Shown here piece after piece: positions 1 to 8,808 of a stretch of 64,000 nucleotides of DNA (within the stretch, counting starts at the first letter, position 1; each line of letters starts with the position of its first letter). The stretch lies in NCBI RefSeq assembly GCF_002198095.1, contig NZ_NHMK01000022.1, positions 110,870 through 174,869 on the forward strand, read 5' to 3'. This DNA comes from Deinococcus indicus (GTDB lineage Bacteria > Deinococcota > Deinococci > Deinococcales > Deinococcaceae). A model generated the notes under the pieces. The model did not search any database and had not been told where the DNA came from. It saw nothing but the letters and a program-made list of their open reading frames with translations. The position numbers were made by a program, and so were the translations under genes.

Positions 1-56
1 CCAGCGGCGTCCTCGACCCGGACGGGCTGCGCGCCGCGCTGCGGAGGCTGGCGTGA
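1..56 (+). CDS. C-terminal tail of an upstream gene, probably a response regulator (partial)
   Basis: An open frame runs from the window edge to a TGA at 54-56 and encodes [17 protein letters not shown]. The tail resembles the last helix of CheY-like receiver domains, and the stop overlaps the GTG start of the next gene (GTGA). The neighbours are two-component and diguanylate cyclase genes, which fits. The identification rests on 17 residues and on context only. Confidence 0.35.
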   Translation, partial: SGVLDPDGLRAALRRLA

Positions 57-826
57 CCCTCGACCCGCACGACTTCCTGCCGCTGTTCGCGCAGGAGACC
101 GCCTCGCAGCTCGGGGCGCTGGAGGCCGCGCTGCACGCCCTGGAGGACCACCCGGACGACGCCGGGGCGCTGCGCTCGGCGTTCCAGGCGGCGCACTCCA
201 TCAAGGGTGGCGCGGCCATGCTGGAACTGCACGCCCTGCACGAACTGATGGGCGCCTTCGAGGACCTGTTGCAGCACCTGCGCGACCAGCCGGGCGGGAA
301 CGGGGCGTGGTTGCCGGACGCCTTCACGGCCCGCGACCTGATCCTGGCGCAACTGGCCGACCTGCGCCCCGGCGCGCCCGCCCCGCCGGAGGTCCGGCAG
401 CTGATCATGAACCTGCGCGGCCACACCCGCCCCGCGCCGGTCCCGGCCCAGGAGAGGGAACCGGCGCCAGTCCCGGTTCCGGCGGAACCGCCCTGCGCCC
501 CGGCGGCCGCCGTGATGGACGTCAGCGCCCTGGCGGCCGCCTCGACCGGCGAGCACCTGCGGGCGCTGGGGTTCACGGTGCAGGTCGCCACCGCGGTCGT
601 GCCGTTCGGCGGGCAGCGGCTGGGCGTGGTGTCGGCGCGGCTGGCGGAACAGGCGCTGGAGGCCGGGTGGCCCGCCGGGCACCTGAGCGTCCTGAGCGAA
701 TCGGCCGCCGTGCGGGCGGCGTGGGCGGCGCGGGGACTGCGCGTCACGGGGCGCCCGGTGCGCGTGGCGCGTGATACCGTGCCGGACGCCTGGGTGGCCG
801 CGTCCTTTCAGGGGAGGCCCGAATGA
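53..826 (+). CDS. Hpt-domain phosphotransfer protein
   Basis: A 257-aa protein whose first ~105 residues form a histidine phosphotransfer domain, with the phosphoacceptor motif HSIKGG at residues 48-53 (His48). This is the helix seen in CheA P1 and in Hpt proteins that pass phosphate between receivers. A proline-rich linker (about 108-150) leads to a ~100-residue C-terminal part that I do not recognise. No kinase or receiver domain is present, so it must be phosphorylated by a partner. The GTG start overlaps the upstream stop, and its own stop overlaps the ATG of the receiver-GGDEF gene (ATGA). The three genes are probably one signalling operon in which Hpt and receiver exchange phosphate; that is inference from context. 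Confidence 0.8.
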   Translation: MTLDPHDFLPLFAQETASQLGALEAALHALEDHPDDAGALRSAFQAAHSIKGGAAMLELHALHELMGAFEDLLQHLRDQPGGNGAWLPDAFTARDLILAQLADLRPGAPAPPEVRQLIMNLRGHTRPAPVPAQEREPAPVPVPAEPPCAPAAAVMDVSALAAASTGEHLRALGFTVQVATAVVPFGGQRLGVVSARLAEQALEAGWPAGHLSVLSESAAVRAAWAARGLRVTGRPVRVARDTVPDAWVAASFQGRPE

Positions 827-1818
827 ACGTACTGATCGTCGACGACAGCGCCCTGATGCGCGCCATGCTCACGCAGGCCCTCGCGCCGACCGGGGCGGCC
901 GTCCGCGCGCCCGGCACGCTGGACGAGGCCCGCGCCGCCCTGGGCATGACCGGCGACGATCCGGCGGGCGTGGACGTGCTGCTGCTGGACCTGATCATGC
1001 CCGGCACGGACGGCCTGACGTTCCTGCGTGAACTGCGCGGCCACCCGCACCTGGAGGACCTGAGCGTGATCATGGTGACGGCCGTGCAGGAAGAGGAGCA
1101 GCTGGACGCCGCCTTCCAGGCGGGCGCGACCGACTACGTCACCAAGCCGATCCGCCCGGCGGCGCTGTGCGCCCGCACGACCAGCGCCGCCCGCCTGACC
1201 CGCGCGCTGCGTTCCCGGCGCGAGCGGGAGGCGGAACTGCTGGTCCTGAACGGCCGCCTGAACGCCCTGAACGACCAGCTGGAGCTGCTGTCTCAGACGG
1301 ACGCCCTGACCGGTATCGCCAACCGCCGCGCCTTCGACGCGCAGTACGGGCACGCGCTGGCGCTGCACGCCCGCAGTCAGCTGCCCGTGACGCTGCTGAT
1401 GATGGACATCGACCACTTCAAGGGGTACAACGACGCGCTCGGCCACCCGGCTGGGGACGCCTGCCTGCAACAGGTGGCGCACACGCTGCGGGCCTGCGCG
1501 CCGCGCAGCACGGACCTCGTGGCCCGTTACGGCGGCGAGGAGTTCGCGGCGCTGCTGCTCGACACCGACCGCGAGGGCGGTCAGACGGTCGCCCTGCGGA
1601 TCCGCGAGGCGCTCGCGGAGCTGCGGCTGCCGCACCCGCGTCACCCGCTGGGGTTCGTGACGGTCAGCGTGGGCGTGGCCGAGGCCGCCGACCTGAGCGG
1701 CCCCGACGTGCAGGCCGGCGTGACCCTCAAGGACGCCGCCGACCGGGCGCTGTACCACGCCAAGGCGTCCGGCCGGAACCGCGCCGAGACGTGGCCCGCC
1801 GGCCGCGCCCCGGCCTGA
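823..1818 (+). CDS. Response regulator with GGDEF output (diguanylate cyclase)
   Basis: A 331-aa protein. Residues 1-125 are a receiver domain with the acidic pair Asp7/Asp8, phosphoacceptor Asp56 (LLLDLIMPG) and Lys108. After a coiled linker (about 128-158) comes a GGDEF domain with the active site GGEEF at 237-241. The inhibitory I-site RxxD is intact (RSTD, 228-231), so product inhibition by cyclic di-GMP is expected. Receiver-GGDEF proteins of this layout (WspR/PleD type) make cyclic di-GMP when phosphorylated. The start overlaps the Hpt stop. It is followed by a small non-coding repeat and a convergent gene. Confidence 0.92.
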   Translation: MNVLIVDDSALMRAMLTQALAPTGAAVRAPGTLDEARAALGMTGDDPAGVDVLLLDLIMPGTDGLTFLRELRGHPHLEDLSVIMVTAVQEEEQLDAAFQAGATDYVTKPIRPAALCARTTSAARLTRALRSRREREAELLVLNGRLNALNDQLELLSQTDALTGIANRRAFDAQYGHALALHARSQLPVTLLMMDIDHFKGYNDALGHPAGDACLQQVAHTLRACAPRSTDLVARYGGEEFAALLLDTDREGGQTVALRIREALAELRLPHPRHPLGFVTVSVGVAEAADLSGPDVQAGVTLKDAADRALYHAKASGRNRAETWPAGRAPA

Positions 1819-1834
1819 CCCGCCGCGCCCCGGC

Positions 1835-1975
1835 TCATACGGACTCCGCTTGAATGGGCTGCAAGGCCCGTTCAATCCGAGTGAAGGGAGTGGGAGCAAC
1901 ACGGGTTCCGGACGTGAAGCCGGCAGGGGCGGTGAAGTTCCGGATTGTTGGCGAAACAAACGGCAGTCCGTATCA
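1835..1975 (+). repeat. Small inverted-repeat element, long form (copy A)
   Basis: A non-coding element with terminal inverted repeats TACGGACT (from 1838) and AGTCCGTA (to 1972), directly flanked by TCA on both sides. The right-hand TCA (1973-1975) is the TGA stop of the minus-strand dehydrogenase gene. The left part is a stem-loop (TTGAATGGGCTG...GGCCCGTTCAA). The right arm contains the family sequence GTTCCGGATTGTTGGCGAAA. It lies between two convergent genes. Confidence 0.85.
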
Positions 1976-2746
1976 GGCGCCCAGGGTGGCGCCGCCGTCC
2001 ACGGTCAGGTGCTGCATGGTGACGTGCCGCGCGTCGTCCGAGAGCAGGAACAGCGCGGCGCGGGCGATGTCGTCGGGGTCGGCGATGCGGCCCAGCGGAA
2101 TGCCGAGCCGAGCGGTGTCCAGGTCGCCGCGGATGACGCGCTGCGGGGCGGCGGGGTCGGTCCACAGCTGGCGCTGCATGGCGGTGTCGGTCGAGCCGGG
2201 CGACACGACGTTGCAGCGCACGCCGTGCGGCGCGAGTTCCAGCGCGAGGCAGCGCATCAGGTGGGTGGTGGCGGCCTTGCTGGCGGCGTAGGCGCCCATG
2301 CCGTGGCGGGGAACGTGCGCGGCGTTCGAGCCGACCGTGACGATCGCGCCGCGTCCGCGCGCCTGCATGGACCGCGCGGCGGCGCGGGACACCAGGAAGG
2401 GGCCGGTGGTGTTCACGGCGAAGGTGCGGTGCCAGTCCTCCAGGCTCAGGTCGTTCAGCGTGCCCGGTCGCAGGATGCCCGCCACGTTCACCAGAAAGTC
2501 GGCGGGGCCGAGGTCACGTTCCAGGCGGGCCACGACGCGTTCGACGTCGGCGGGGTCGGTCACGTCGAGCGGGGCGGCGTACACGCCGGGCAGGGCGCGC
2601 AGTTCGGGTGGGATGGCCTGGATGTCGGCGGCCATGACCTGCACGCCCCGCGCGGCGAGCAGGCGGGTGACGGCCGCGCCGATGCCCTGCGCGGCGCCCG
2701 TGACGAGCGCGACCCGGCCGGTCCAGCCGTCCGTGGGGGCGCTCAC
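1973..2746 (-). CDS. dhbA: 2,3-dihydro-2,3-dihydroxybenzoate dehydrogenase (SDR family)
   Basis: A 257-aa short-chain dehydrogenase with the NAD-binding motif TGAAQGIG at residues 16-23, Asn112, Ser140 and the catalytic YxxxK pair Tyr153/Lys157. In catecholate siderophore operons this family (EntA/DhbA) oxidises 2,3-dihydro-2,3-dihydroxybenzoate to 2,3-dihydroxybenzoate. The fold alone would not give the substrate; the assignment rests on the isochorismatase, isochorismate synthase and DHB ligase encoded just upstream. It starts at GTG overlapping the stop of the condensation-domain gene (GTGA) and is last in the operon. Its TGA stop forms part of repeat copy A. Confidence 0.9.
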   Translation of the reverse strand: MSAPTDGWTGRVALVTGAAQGIGAAVTRLLAARGVQVMAADIQAIPPELRALPGVYAAPLDVTDPADVERVVARLERDLGPADFLVNVAGILRPGTLNDLSLEDWHRTFAVNTTGPFLVSRAAARSMQARGRGAIVTVGSNAAHVPRHGMGAYAASKAATTHLMRCLALELAPHGVRCNVVSPGSTDTAMQRQLWTDPAAPQRVIRGDLDTARLGIPLGRIADPDDIARAALFLLSDDARHVTMQHLTVDGGATLGA

Positions 2747-4038
2747 GGGCGCTCCCGCAGCAGGGGGGGCAGCGGGGCGTCCGGGTCGCGCAGGGCAAGG
2801 TCCAGCCCCCGGATCAGGCGGTCGCGCAGGTCACCCACCTGGGCGGGGGTGTACAGGTCCGGGTGGCCGTCCACGCTCAGGTGCAGGGCGCCCGCCCAGC
2901 CGCTGAAGGTCAGGGCGAGGTCCTCGACCGGCCCGGACGCCAGCGTGCGCGCCGTGACGCGCAGGCCGGGGCCGAGGTCCGGCGGCGCGGCGAAGGGCAG
3001 GACGTTCACCTCCGGGCCGAACAGGCGGCGGCCGCGCAGGTCGGCCCATAGGTGCTCGTAGCGGTAGCGGGCGTGCGGCTGCGTGCGGGTGCGGGCCTCG
3101 CGGACCTGGGTGGTCAGGGCGCGCAGCGAGTCGTGCGGGCCGACGTTCACGCGCAGCGGCAGCAGGTTCATGACCATGCAGGGCACGCGGGCGGCGGCGC
3201 TGCCCAGGCGCAGCATGACGGGCGCGGCGATCAGCGCGGCCCGCTCGCCGGTCTGCGCATGCCAGAACGCGGCGCTCAGCGCGAACAGCAGGTCCGGCCA
3301 GCCGGCCTTCAGCGGCCCGGCCGCGGCGCGCAGGTCGCGGACCAGGGTGGGGGGCAGGTCGCGTCCGGCACGATGGCCGCGTTTCAGGCCGCGCGTGAGC
3401 AGCGGCGCGGCCTCGAAGGGCAGGTCGGCGTACACGGCGTTCAGGGCGGCGCGGTCGCGGGCGCGGTCCGGGGACGCCTGGTAAGCGCCGTCCTCCAGCA
3501 CGGCGGCGTCCAGCGGGTCGAAGGGCGCGCACGCCTCCTGCCGGTACCCGGCGGCCAGTCGCCCGAGCATCAGGTGCATCCCGTAGCCGTCCAGGGCGAT
3601 GTGGTGCGTGACGAACACCCAGCGCAGGTGGTCCGGCCCGAGGCGCAGCAGCGCGTGGCGGTACAGTTCGCCCCCCGGCAGGTCCAGCGGCGCGTCCAGC
3701 AGCGCGTCCGTGATGGCCTGCGCCCGGGCGTCCGGGTCGGGGTGGCCGCTCAGGTCGTGTTCCTGCGGCGCGCGGGGCGTGACCGGCCCGAGCAGTTGCC
3801 GGACCCTGTGCCCGTCGTCCCGGAAGCGAACATGCAGGGCCGGCACGGCGCGCAGCGTGTCGGTCAGGGCCGCGCGCAGCCGCGCCGGGTCCACGGGGCC
3901 ACGCAGGTCGAGCGTCTCGGCCACGTGGTTCAGGGTGCCGCCGGGCTGCTCGCGTTCCTCGGCCCACAGGCCCAGTTGCGCCTGCGTGAGCGGCAGCGCG
4001 CGGGTGACGGGCGGCGCGGGGGGGGCGGTCAGGGTCAC
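2743..4038 (-). CDS. Stand-alone NRPS condensation-domain protein (VibH-like amide synthase)
   Basis: A 431-aa protein that is almost entirely one condensation domain, with the catalytic motif HHIALDG at residues 145-151 intact. No adenylation or carrier domain is fused. Free-standing condensation enzymes such as VibH join a dihydroxybenzoyl group held on an aryl carrier protein to a soluble amine. The likely partner is the carrier domain of the DhbB protein encoded immediately upstream, with GTGA overlaps on both sides. The acceptor amine cannot be read from the sequence. No multimodular NRPS is present in the window, so this enzyme may complete the siderophore. It could also be one of several steps if NRPS genes lie elsewhere. 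Confidence 0.85.
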   Translation of the reverse strand: MTLTAPPAPPVTRALPLTQAQLGLWAEEREQPGGTLNHVAETLDLRGPVDPARLRAALTDTLRAVPALHVRFRDDGHRVRQLLGPVTPRAPQEHDLSGHPDPDARAQAITDALLDAPLDLPGGELYRHALLRLGPDHLRWVFVTHHIALDGYGMHLMLGRLAAGYRQEACAPFDPLDAAVLEDGAYQASPDRARDRAALNAVYADLPFEAAPLLTRGLKRGHRAGRDLPPTLVRDLRAAAGPLKAGWPDLLFALSAAFWHAQTGERAALIAAPVMLRLGSAAARVPCMVMNLLPLRVNVGPHDSLRALTTQVREARTRTQPHARYRYEHLWADLRGRRLFGPEVNVLPFAAPPDLGPGLRVTARTLASGPVEDLALTFSGWAGALHLSVDGHPDLYTPAQVGDLRDRLIRGLDLALRDPDAPLPPLLRERP

Positions 4039-4910
4039 ACGGGCTCCGGGGCGGGCGTGGCATTCAGGGCGGCCACGATAGCGTTCAGGGTGGGGCGGGC
4101 CGCCACGTCCGCGTACGACACGCGCCGGCCGTCGCGTTGCCAGTCCTCGGTCAGCAGCATCAGGCGCACCGAGTCCAGGCCCAGCATCAGCAGGTCGTCG
4201 TCACCGTGCAGGTCCTGCGGATCCACGCCCAGCAGGGCCGCGACCTGCCCGCGCACCTGCTCCTCCGTCCAGGCGGGGCTGCCCAGGGCGCGCAGGGCGG
4301 CGTCCGTGCCGGTCACCTGCGCGCAGCGGTTCGCCGCGTACGTCAGGGCCTGACGGTGCTCGGCCTCGCTGAAGTCGGCCAGGGCGTCCCCGATCAGGAA
4401 GGGCTGCACGTCCAGCATGAACGCCTCGGCCGCCGTGAGCACGCACCCGATGTGCGCGTACACGCCGCACACCAGCAGCTGATCGCGGCCCCAGGCGCGC
4501 AGTTGCTCCTCCAGCGGCGTGCGCTTGAAGGCGCTGTACCGCCACTTGGTCAGTACCGTGTCGCCGGGCTGCGGCGCGACCTGCGGGTGCACGCGGGTCT
4601 GCGCGGGGTCGTCCCGCAGGCCACTGCCCCAGAAGTCGGTCAGGAGGGCGCGGTCCTCGGGCCGCTGGTCGCCGGGCTGCGCGGTGTACACGACCGGGAT
4701 GCCCAGGTCGCGGCAGCGGGCGATCAGGCGAGACACGTTGCGCAGCAGTTCCGGCACCGGCGGCAGCGCCGGGTCGTAGAAGTCCAGGAAGTACACCTGC
4801 AGGTCGTGGACCAGCAGTACGGAGCGTGCGGCGTCCGGCGTCCAGGCGACGCGGGTGTCCGGGAAGGAGGCGGGGTCGGGCATGGGGTAGCTGGGCAGTC
4901 TGGGAATCAT
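4035..4910 (-). CDS. dhbB: Isochorismatase with C-terminal aryl carrier domain
   Basis: A 291-aa bifunctional protein like EntB/DhbB. Residues 25-210 are an isochorismatase domain ([11 protein letters not shown] with Asp36, Lys122, and GVYAHIGC around 149-156), which hydrolyses isochorismate to 2,3-dihydro-2,3-dihydroxybenzoate and pyruvate. Residues 215-285 are an aryl carrier domain with the phosphopantetheine site LGLDS (Ser247). The start is the ATG at 4910, which gives the usual EntB length and overlaps the DhbE stop (ATGA); the frame stays open upstream only as an antisense shadow. The stop overlaps the condensation protein's GTG. Confidence 0.93.
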   Translation of the reverse strand: MIPRLPSYPMPDPASFPDTRVAWTPDAARSVLLVHDLQVYFLDFYDPALPPVPELLRNVSRLIARCRDLGIPVVYTAQPGDQRPEDRALLTDFWGSGLRDDPAQTRVHPQVAPQPGDTVLTKWRYSAFKRTPLEEQLRAWGRDQLLVCGVYAHIGCVLTAAEAFMLDVQPFLIGDALADFSEAEHRQALTYAANRCAQVTGTDAALRALGSPAWTEEQVRGQVAALLGVDPQDLHGDDDLLMLGLDSVRLMLLTEDWQRDGRRVSYADVAARPTLNAIVAALNATPAPEPV

Positions 4911-6622
4911 GGGCGGCTCCTGTGGGTGGGGGGCGTGGACGGGGCGACAGGCTGGGCGGCGAGGGCGCGCAGGGCGGGCTTGTCGGTCTTGCCGAGCGGC
5001 GTGCGCGGCAGCGCGGGCAGCGGCTCGATGCGGTCCGGGATCTTGAAGGCGGCCAGCCCCAGGTCCCGCAGGTGGCGTTTCAGGGTCAGGGCGAGGTCGG
5101 GCGCGCCGGGAGTGGCCTCCACGAACGCGACCTGCACGAAGGCGACGCTGCGTTCCCCCAGCCACGGGTCGGGCGTGCCGACCACGGCGGCGGCCTGCAC
5201 GAGCGGGCAGCGCAGCAGGGCGTGCTCGATCTCCTCGGCGGCGATCTTCTCGCCCGCGCGGTTGATCTGATCCTTGTGGCGGCCCGTGACGACCAGCGCC
5301 CCGCCGGGCGTGCGGGTCACGAGGTCGCCCGTGCGGTAGAAGCCGTCCGGGGTGAAAGCGCGGGCATTGTGGTCCGGCGCGCGGAAGTACCCGCGGATGG
5401 TGTACGGGCCGCGCGTGAGCAGGTGGCCGGACGTGCCGTCCGGGACGGGCTGGTCGTGGTCGTCCACGATGCGGACCTCGTCGTGCGGGCTGATCGGGCG
5501 GCCCTGCGTGCCGAGGGCTTCCTCGTCGGGTGCGCCGGGCCGCACGTAGTTCACGAGACCCTCGGCCATGCCGAACACCTGTTGCAGCGCCGCGCCCAGC
5601 CGGGGCCGCACCTGCCGGGCCACGTCGGGGCTCAGGGGCGCGCCGCCCACCTGCACGCAACGCAGAGACGGGAACGGGGTGTGCGGGCTGCCCTCCAGGG
5701 CGCGCAGCCACACCTGCAGCAGCGCCGGCACGAGCGCAGTGTGCGTCACGCCGTGCGCGGCGATCAGCGGGAACGCGGTGCCGGGCGCGGCGTCCGGCGC
5801 GACCATGACCCGCCCGCCGGCGTGCAGCGCGCCCAGCGTGCCGGGCGACGTGAGCGGGAAGTTGTGCGCCAGCGGCAGCGCCGCGAGGTACACGGTGTCC
5901 GCGCCGAGTTCGCACAGGTCGGCGCTGGCGCGGATGGAGTACAGGTAGTCGTCGTGGGTGCGTCCGATCAGTTTCGGCGTGCCGGTGCTGCCGCCGGACA
6001 GCTGGTACAGCGCAACCCCCCCGGCGTTCATGCGGGGCGGCGTGAAGTCCGGCGTGGGCGCGGTGGCGGCGGATGGCAGGAAGGACACCGCCTCTCCCTC
6101 CCAGGTTCCGGGGTTCTCGCCCAGGGCGATGACCGGCAGCGGGCGGTCCAGGCCCGCCTGCACGCGGGCGGCCAGCGCCAGCCGCTCCGGGTCGGCGGCC
6201 GTGACGAGCGCGGCGGCCCCGGCGTGCGCGCAGAAGTACCCGAGTTCGTGCTCGCGGTGCGCGGGCAGCGCCAGGATGGGCCGCACGCCCAGGCGCAGCA
6301 GGCCCAGCAGCAGCTCGAAGAACGCCGGGGTGTTCGGCAGGTGCAGCGTCACGCGGTCACCGGGACGTAGACCGCGCGCGGCCAGGGCGGCGGCCTGCAC
6401 GGTCGCGCGGCGGTCCAGCTCGCGGTACGTGACGGGGCCGTCCGGGGTCAGGAGGGCCGGGCGGTCCGCGTACCGCCGCGCGAGGCCGCTCAGCCACGCG
6501 CCGAACGGTTCGCCCTGCCAGTACCCGGCCTCGCGGTACGTGCGGGCCAGGGCCTCGGGCCAGGGCGTGAACTCGTCCGGTCCGTCGTGCGGGCCGTGGT
6601 GTGGGGGCAGGGGGGCCTTCAC
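4907..6622 (-). CDS. dhbE: 2,3-dihydroxybenzoate-AMP ligase
   Basis: A 571-aa adenylating enzyme. Core motifs are visible: SGGSTGTPKLIGRT (P-loop A3), QQVFGMAEG (A5), YRTGDLV (A7) and GRHKDQINRAGEKI (A8). The NRAGEKI segment is typical of EntE/DhbE ligases, which activate 2,3-dihydroxybenzoate as the adenylate and load it on the carrier domain of DhbB. The GTG start at 6622 overlaps the isochorismate synthase stop (GTGA); a longer in-frame reading would run into that gene. Length matches the family, with a short N-terminal extension. Confidence 0.92.
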   Translation of the reverse strand: MKAPLPPHHGPHDGPDEFTPWPEALARTYREAGYWQGEPFGAWLSGLARRYADRPALLTPDGPVTYRELDRRATVQAAALAARGLRPGDRVTLHLPNTPAFFELLLGLLRLGVRPILALPAHREHELGYFCAHAGAAALVTAADPERLALAARVQAGLDRPLPVIALGENPGTWEGEAVSFLPSAATAPTPDFTPPRMNAGGVALYQLSGGSTGTPKLIGRTHDDYLYSIRASADLCELGADTVYLAALPLAHNFPLTSPGTLGALHAGGRVMVAPDAAPGTAFPLIAAHGVTHTALVPALLQVWLRALEGSPHTPFPSLRCVQVGGAPLSPDVARQVRPRLGAALQQVFGMAEGLVNYVRPGAPDEEALGTQGRPISPHDEVRIVDDHDQPVPDGTSGHLLTRGPYTIRGYFRAPDHNARAFTPDGFYRTGDLVTRTPGGALVVTGRHKDQINRAGEKIAAEEIEHALLRCPLVQAAAVVGTPDPWLGERSVAFVQVAFVEATPGAPDLALTLKRHLRDLGLAAFKIPDRIEPLPALPRTPLGKTDKPALRALAAQPVAPSTPPTHRSRP

Positions 6623-7815
6623 AGGGCCTCCAGCAGCGCGGCGGGCAGGTCGGCCGGCGTGAAGCCCAGCGCGGCGAGGACCGTGCCGAACTTCGCGGCC
6701 GTCTCCTGCCGCTCGCCGGTCGGGTCGGAGTCCGCGACCACGCCCGCCCCGGCGAACAGGCGCGCGTGCGTTCCGCGCAGTTCGGCGCAGCGGATCGTGA
6801 CGGCCCACTCGCCGTTCCCGTATTCATCGGCCCAGCCGACCGCGCCGCCGAACCAGCCCCGGTCGAAGGGTTCGGCCGCTTCCAGGTGGGCCTGGGCCGC
6901 GCCGGTCGGGACGCCGCACACCGCCGGGGTCGGGTGGATGAGCGGCACGAGGTCCAGCACGCCGGACGAGTCGTCGCGCAGCTGCGCGTGGATGGGCGTG
7001 GCGAGGTGCCAGAGCGTGGCGGTGGACACCAGTTCCGGCGTGCGCGGCACGCTCAGGCTGCGGCACAGCGGCGCGAGCCGGTCGGCGATGGCCTGCACCA
7101 TCAGCGCGTGCTCGTGGCGGTCCTTGGCGGAGTGCAGCAGCGCGTGGGCGCGCGCGGCGTCCTCGGCGGGGGCGGCGGCGGGATCGGCGGGGCGGGTGCG
7201 GGTGCCGGCCATGGGACGCAGGGACACGTCCCGTCCGGCGCGGCGCAGCAGCAGTTCCGGGCTGGCGCCCAGCAGGGTGGCGCCTTCCGGCAGCGGCAGC
7301 GAGAACGCGTACGCGGCGGGGTGCGCGGCGCGCAGGCAGGCCAGCACGGCGTCCGGGTCGGGCGCGGCGTGCAGGTGCAGGTCGAGCAGGCGCCCCAGCA
7401 CGACCTTGTCGAGCCGTCCGGCGCGCAGGGTCTGCACGGCGTCCGTGACCAGCGCCTCGAAACCCGCCGCGTCCGGCACGCTCACGGCGCGCCTCAGCGT
7501 GGGCAGCGGCAGTGCTGGACTGGACAGCGTGGGAAGGGGCCGCGCGGTCACCGGAGCGGCGAGGTCCACCGGCCGCAGGTGCGGGGCCGCGCCGGGGCGG
7601 AAGGGAACGGCGCCGACCACACCGGGCCGCGCCGCACCGGCCTGCCCCGCGTGGCGCAGCAGCGTGCGGCCCAGGTCGGGCAGCTCGGCGGAATCCAGGC
7701 CCGGCGGGGTGTGTGGCAGCGCCTGGGCGGTGAACGATCCGGTCGGGGCGTGCCACTCGAAGGGCCGCGTGCGCGGGGTGTGGGCCGGGGTGGGTGGGGC
7801 GGTCAGGGTTGTCAT
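6619..7815 (-). CDS. dhbC: Isochorismate synthase
   Basis: A 398-aa chorismate-binding enzyme (EntC/DhbC/MenF family) that isomerises chorismate to isochorismate, the first step to 2,3-dihydroxybenzoate. Family landmarks include GASPELLLRR, the following RPMAGTRTRP, HPTPAVCGVP and YGNGEWAVTIRCAEL near the C-terminus. It has no fused pyruvate-lyase activity that I can recognise, consistent with the separate isochorismatase downstream. The ATG is preceded by a good ribosome site (GGAGGTCCC). It lies 34 bp after the phosphopantetheinyl transferase. Confidence 0.92.
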   Translation of the reverse strand: MTTLTAPPTPAHTPRTRPFEWHAPTGSFTAQALPHTPPGLDSAELPDLGRTLLRHAGQAGAARPGVVGAVPFRPGAAPHLRPVDLAAPVTARPLPTLSSPALPLPTLRRAVSVPDAAGFEALVTDAVQTLRAGRLDKVVLGRLLDLHLHAAPDPDAVLACLRAAHPAAYAFSLPLPEGATLLGASPELLLRRAGRDVSLRPMAGTRTRPADPAAAPAEDAARAHALLHSAKDRHEHALMVQAIADRLAPLCRSLSVPRTPELVSTATLWHLATPIHAQLRDDSSGVLDLVPLIHPTPAVCGVPTGAAQAHLEAAEPFDRGWFGGAVGWADEYGNGEWAVTIRCAELRGTHARLFAGAGVVADSDPTGERQETAAKFGTVLAALGFTPADLPAALLEAL

Positions 7816-7849
7816 GGGACCTCCGGGGCGGGAAAACGGGGCAGGCAGA

Positions 7850-8560
7850 TCAGAGGGGCTGGCAGATCAGGGCGCTGACGTGCGCGCCGTGGCGGGTCCA
7901 GTGAACCGGGAGGGGCGCGGAGCCGCGCAGGTGAACGTGGGCCGGCTGGCCGGGGCGGGGATCAGGAACAGGCTGAAAGTCGGGGGGGTGGTAGGGCTGG
8001 CCGCGTGCGGGGAAGGTGGCCTTGAAGGCGCACTCGCGCAGGACGTGACTCAGGAGGGTGTGGTCGCGCAGGCCACTGGCGTGCAGGTCGGGCGTGAGGA
8101 CCTCGGTGTCGATGCCCAGCTGGTAGCGCGCGGGTCCGGCGACGGCCAGGACCAGTCCGGCGGCGTGCGTGACGCTGCCGGTGAATCCGGCGGGCCAGAG
8201 GGGCGCGCGGTGCGGGCCGGGCAGGAGGGAGGCGGGGCCGGTGTGTCCGGCGAGGCGCAGGGCCTGGGCGGCGCAGGTGCGGGCGGCGCGGTACTCGGCG
8301 TGGCGGCGTGGCGGGGCGTGGGCGGGAACGGGGTGCCGGGGTGGGTGGGGCAGCGGGGGCAGCCGGGTGCCGACGCTGTTCCAGACGGGCGGGTGAGGGT
8401 CGTGCGGATCGTGGGGTCGCAGGGTGCCGGTGAGGGTCACGCCGGGGGGCAGGGACCGGCCCAGGTCGCGCAGGGTGGCGAGGAGGACGGCGTGCAGGGG
8501 ACTGGGGAGGGTGTGGGGCAGGACGCCCCGCCGCGTCTGGGTGGGCGTGGGTGGGGTCAT
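7850..8560 (-). CDS. 4'-phosphopantetheinyl transferase (Sfp/EntD-like)
   Basis: A 236-aa protein with the Sfp-type magnesium-binding stretch LGIDTEV and the downstream ECAFKATFP, the counterpart of the WxxKEA(Y/F)xK helix. These enzymes transfer phosphopantetheine from CoA to carrier proteins, here probably Ser247 of DhbB. I chose the ATG at 8560. A longer reading to 8629 runs across the promoter region and would place the start within the -35/-10 signals described at 8602-8629. It is the first gene of the siderophore operon. Confidence 0.85.
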   Translation of the reverse strand: MTPPTPTQTRRGVLPHTLPSPLHAVLLATLRDLGRSLPPGVTLTGTLRPHDPHDPHPPVWNSVGTRLPPLPHPPRHPVPAHAPPRRHAEYRAARTCAAQALRLAGHTGPASLLPGPHRAPLWPAGFTGSVTHAAGLVLAVAGPARYQLGIDTEVLTPDLHASGLRDHTLLSHVLRECAFKATFPARGQPYHPPDFQPVPDPRPGQPAHVHLRGSAPLPVHWTRHGAHVSALICQPL

Positions 8561-8601
8561 GGGCGGGGTGGACCGAACGGTGAATAGGTCGGTCCGGCAC
8601 A

Positions 8602-8629
8602 ATCTTACAAATCCGACCGGATTAGTCAA
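8602..8629 (-). promoter_or_regulatory. Promoter with embedded operator for the siderophore biosynthesis operon
   Basis: Read on the minus strand: -35 TTGACT (8629-8624), a 16-bp spacer and -10 TAAGAT (8607-8602). The spacer contains the palindrome AATCCG-AC-CGGATT (8610-8623). The block AATCCGACYGGNTTAGTCAA recurs in inverted orientation at 8680-8703, so one regulator may control both operons. An iron-responsive repressor is the natural candidate, but that is inference. Confidence 0.6.
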
Positions 8630-8679
8630 GTTTGGCCGGGATGCGACTCTGTGGACTCGCGGCGGGTGGTCACCAATAC

Positions 8680-8709
8680 TTGACTAAACCAGTCGGATTA
8701 ATGCACTAT
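8680..8709 (+). promoter_or_regulatory. Divergent promoter and second operator copy for the uptake operon
   Basis: On the plus strand TTGACT (8680-8685) is followed by the operator-like sequence AAACCAGTCGGATTAA and a weaker -10 candidate (CACTAT, 8704-8709, 18-bp spacing). It is an inverted near-copy of the sequence at 8602-8629. A leader of about 100 nt would precede the first gene at 8809. Confidence 0.5.
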
Positions 8710-8808
8710 CACCCCGTCGGCCTCCCGCCGCTCCCACACCCATCAGCCCATCCGGTCGTCCAGCACGCACCGGACGCCGACCCCTCATCCCCTCTTGCCG
8801 GAGACCCC

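Noticed and set aside
1850..3061. A 403-codon plus-strand frame starting inside repeat copy A
   Set aside because: It is antisense to the dehydrogenase and condensation genes and has the Gly/Arg/Val bias of shadow frames.
8632..8808. Longer start for the 118-aa protein
   Set aside because: An upstream start would place the coding sequence across the promoter and operator; the ATG at 8809 has the same ribosome-site leader as the following gene.
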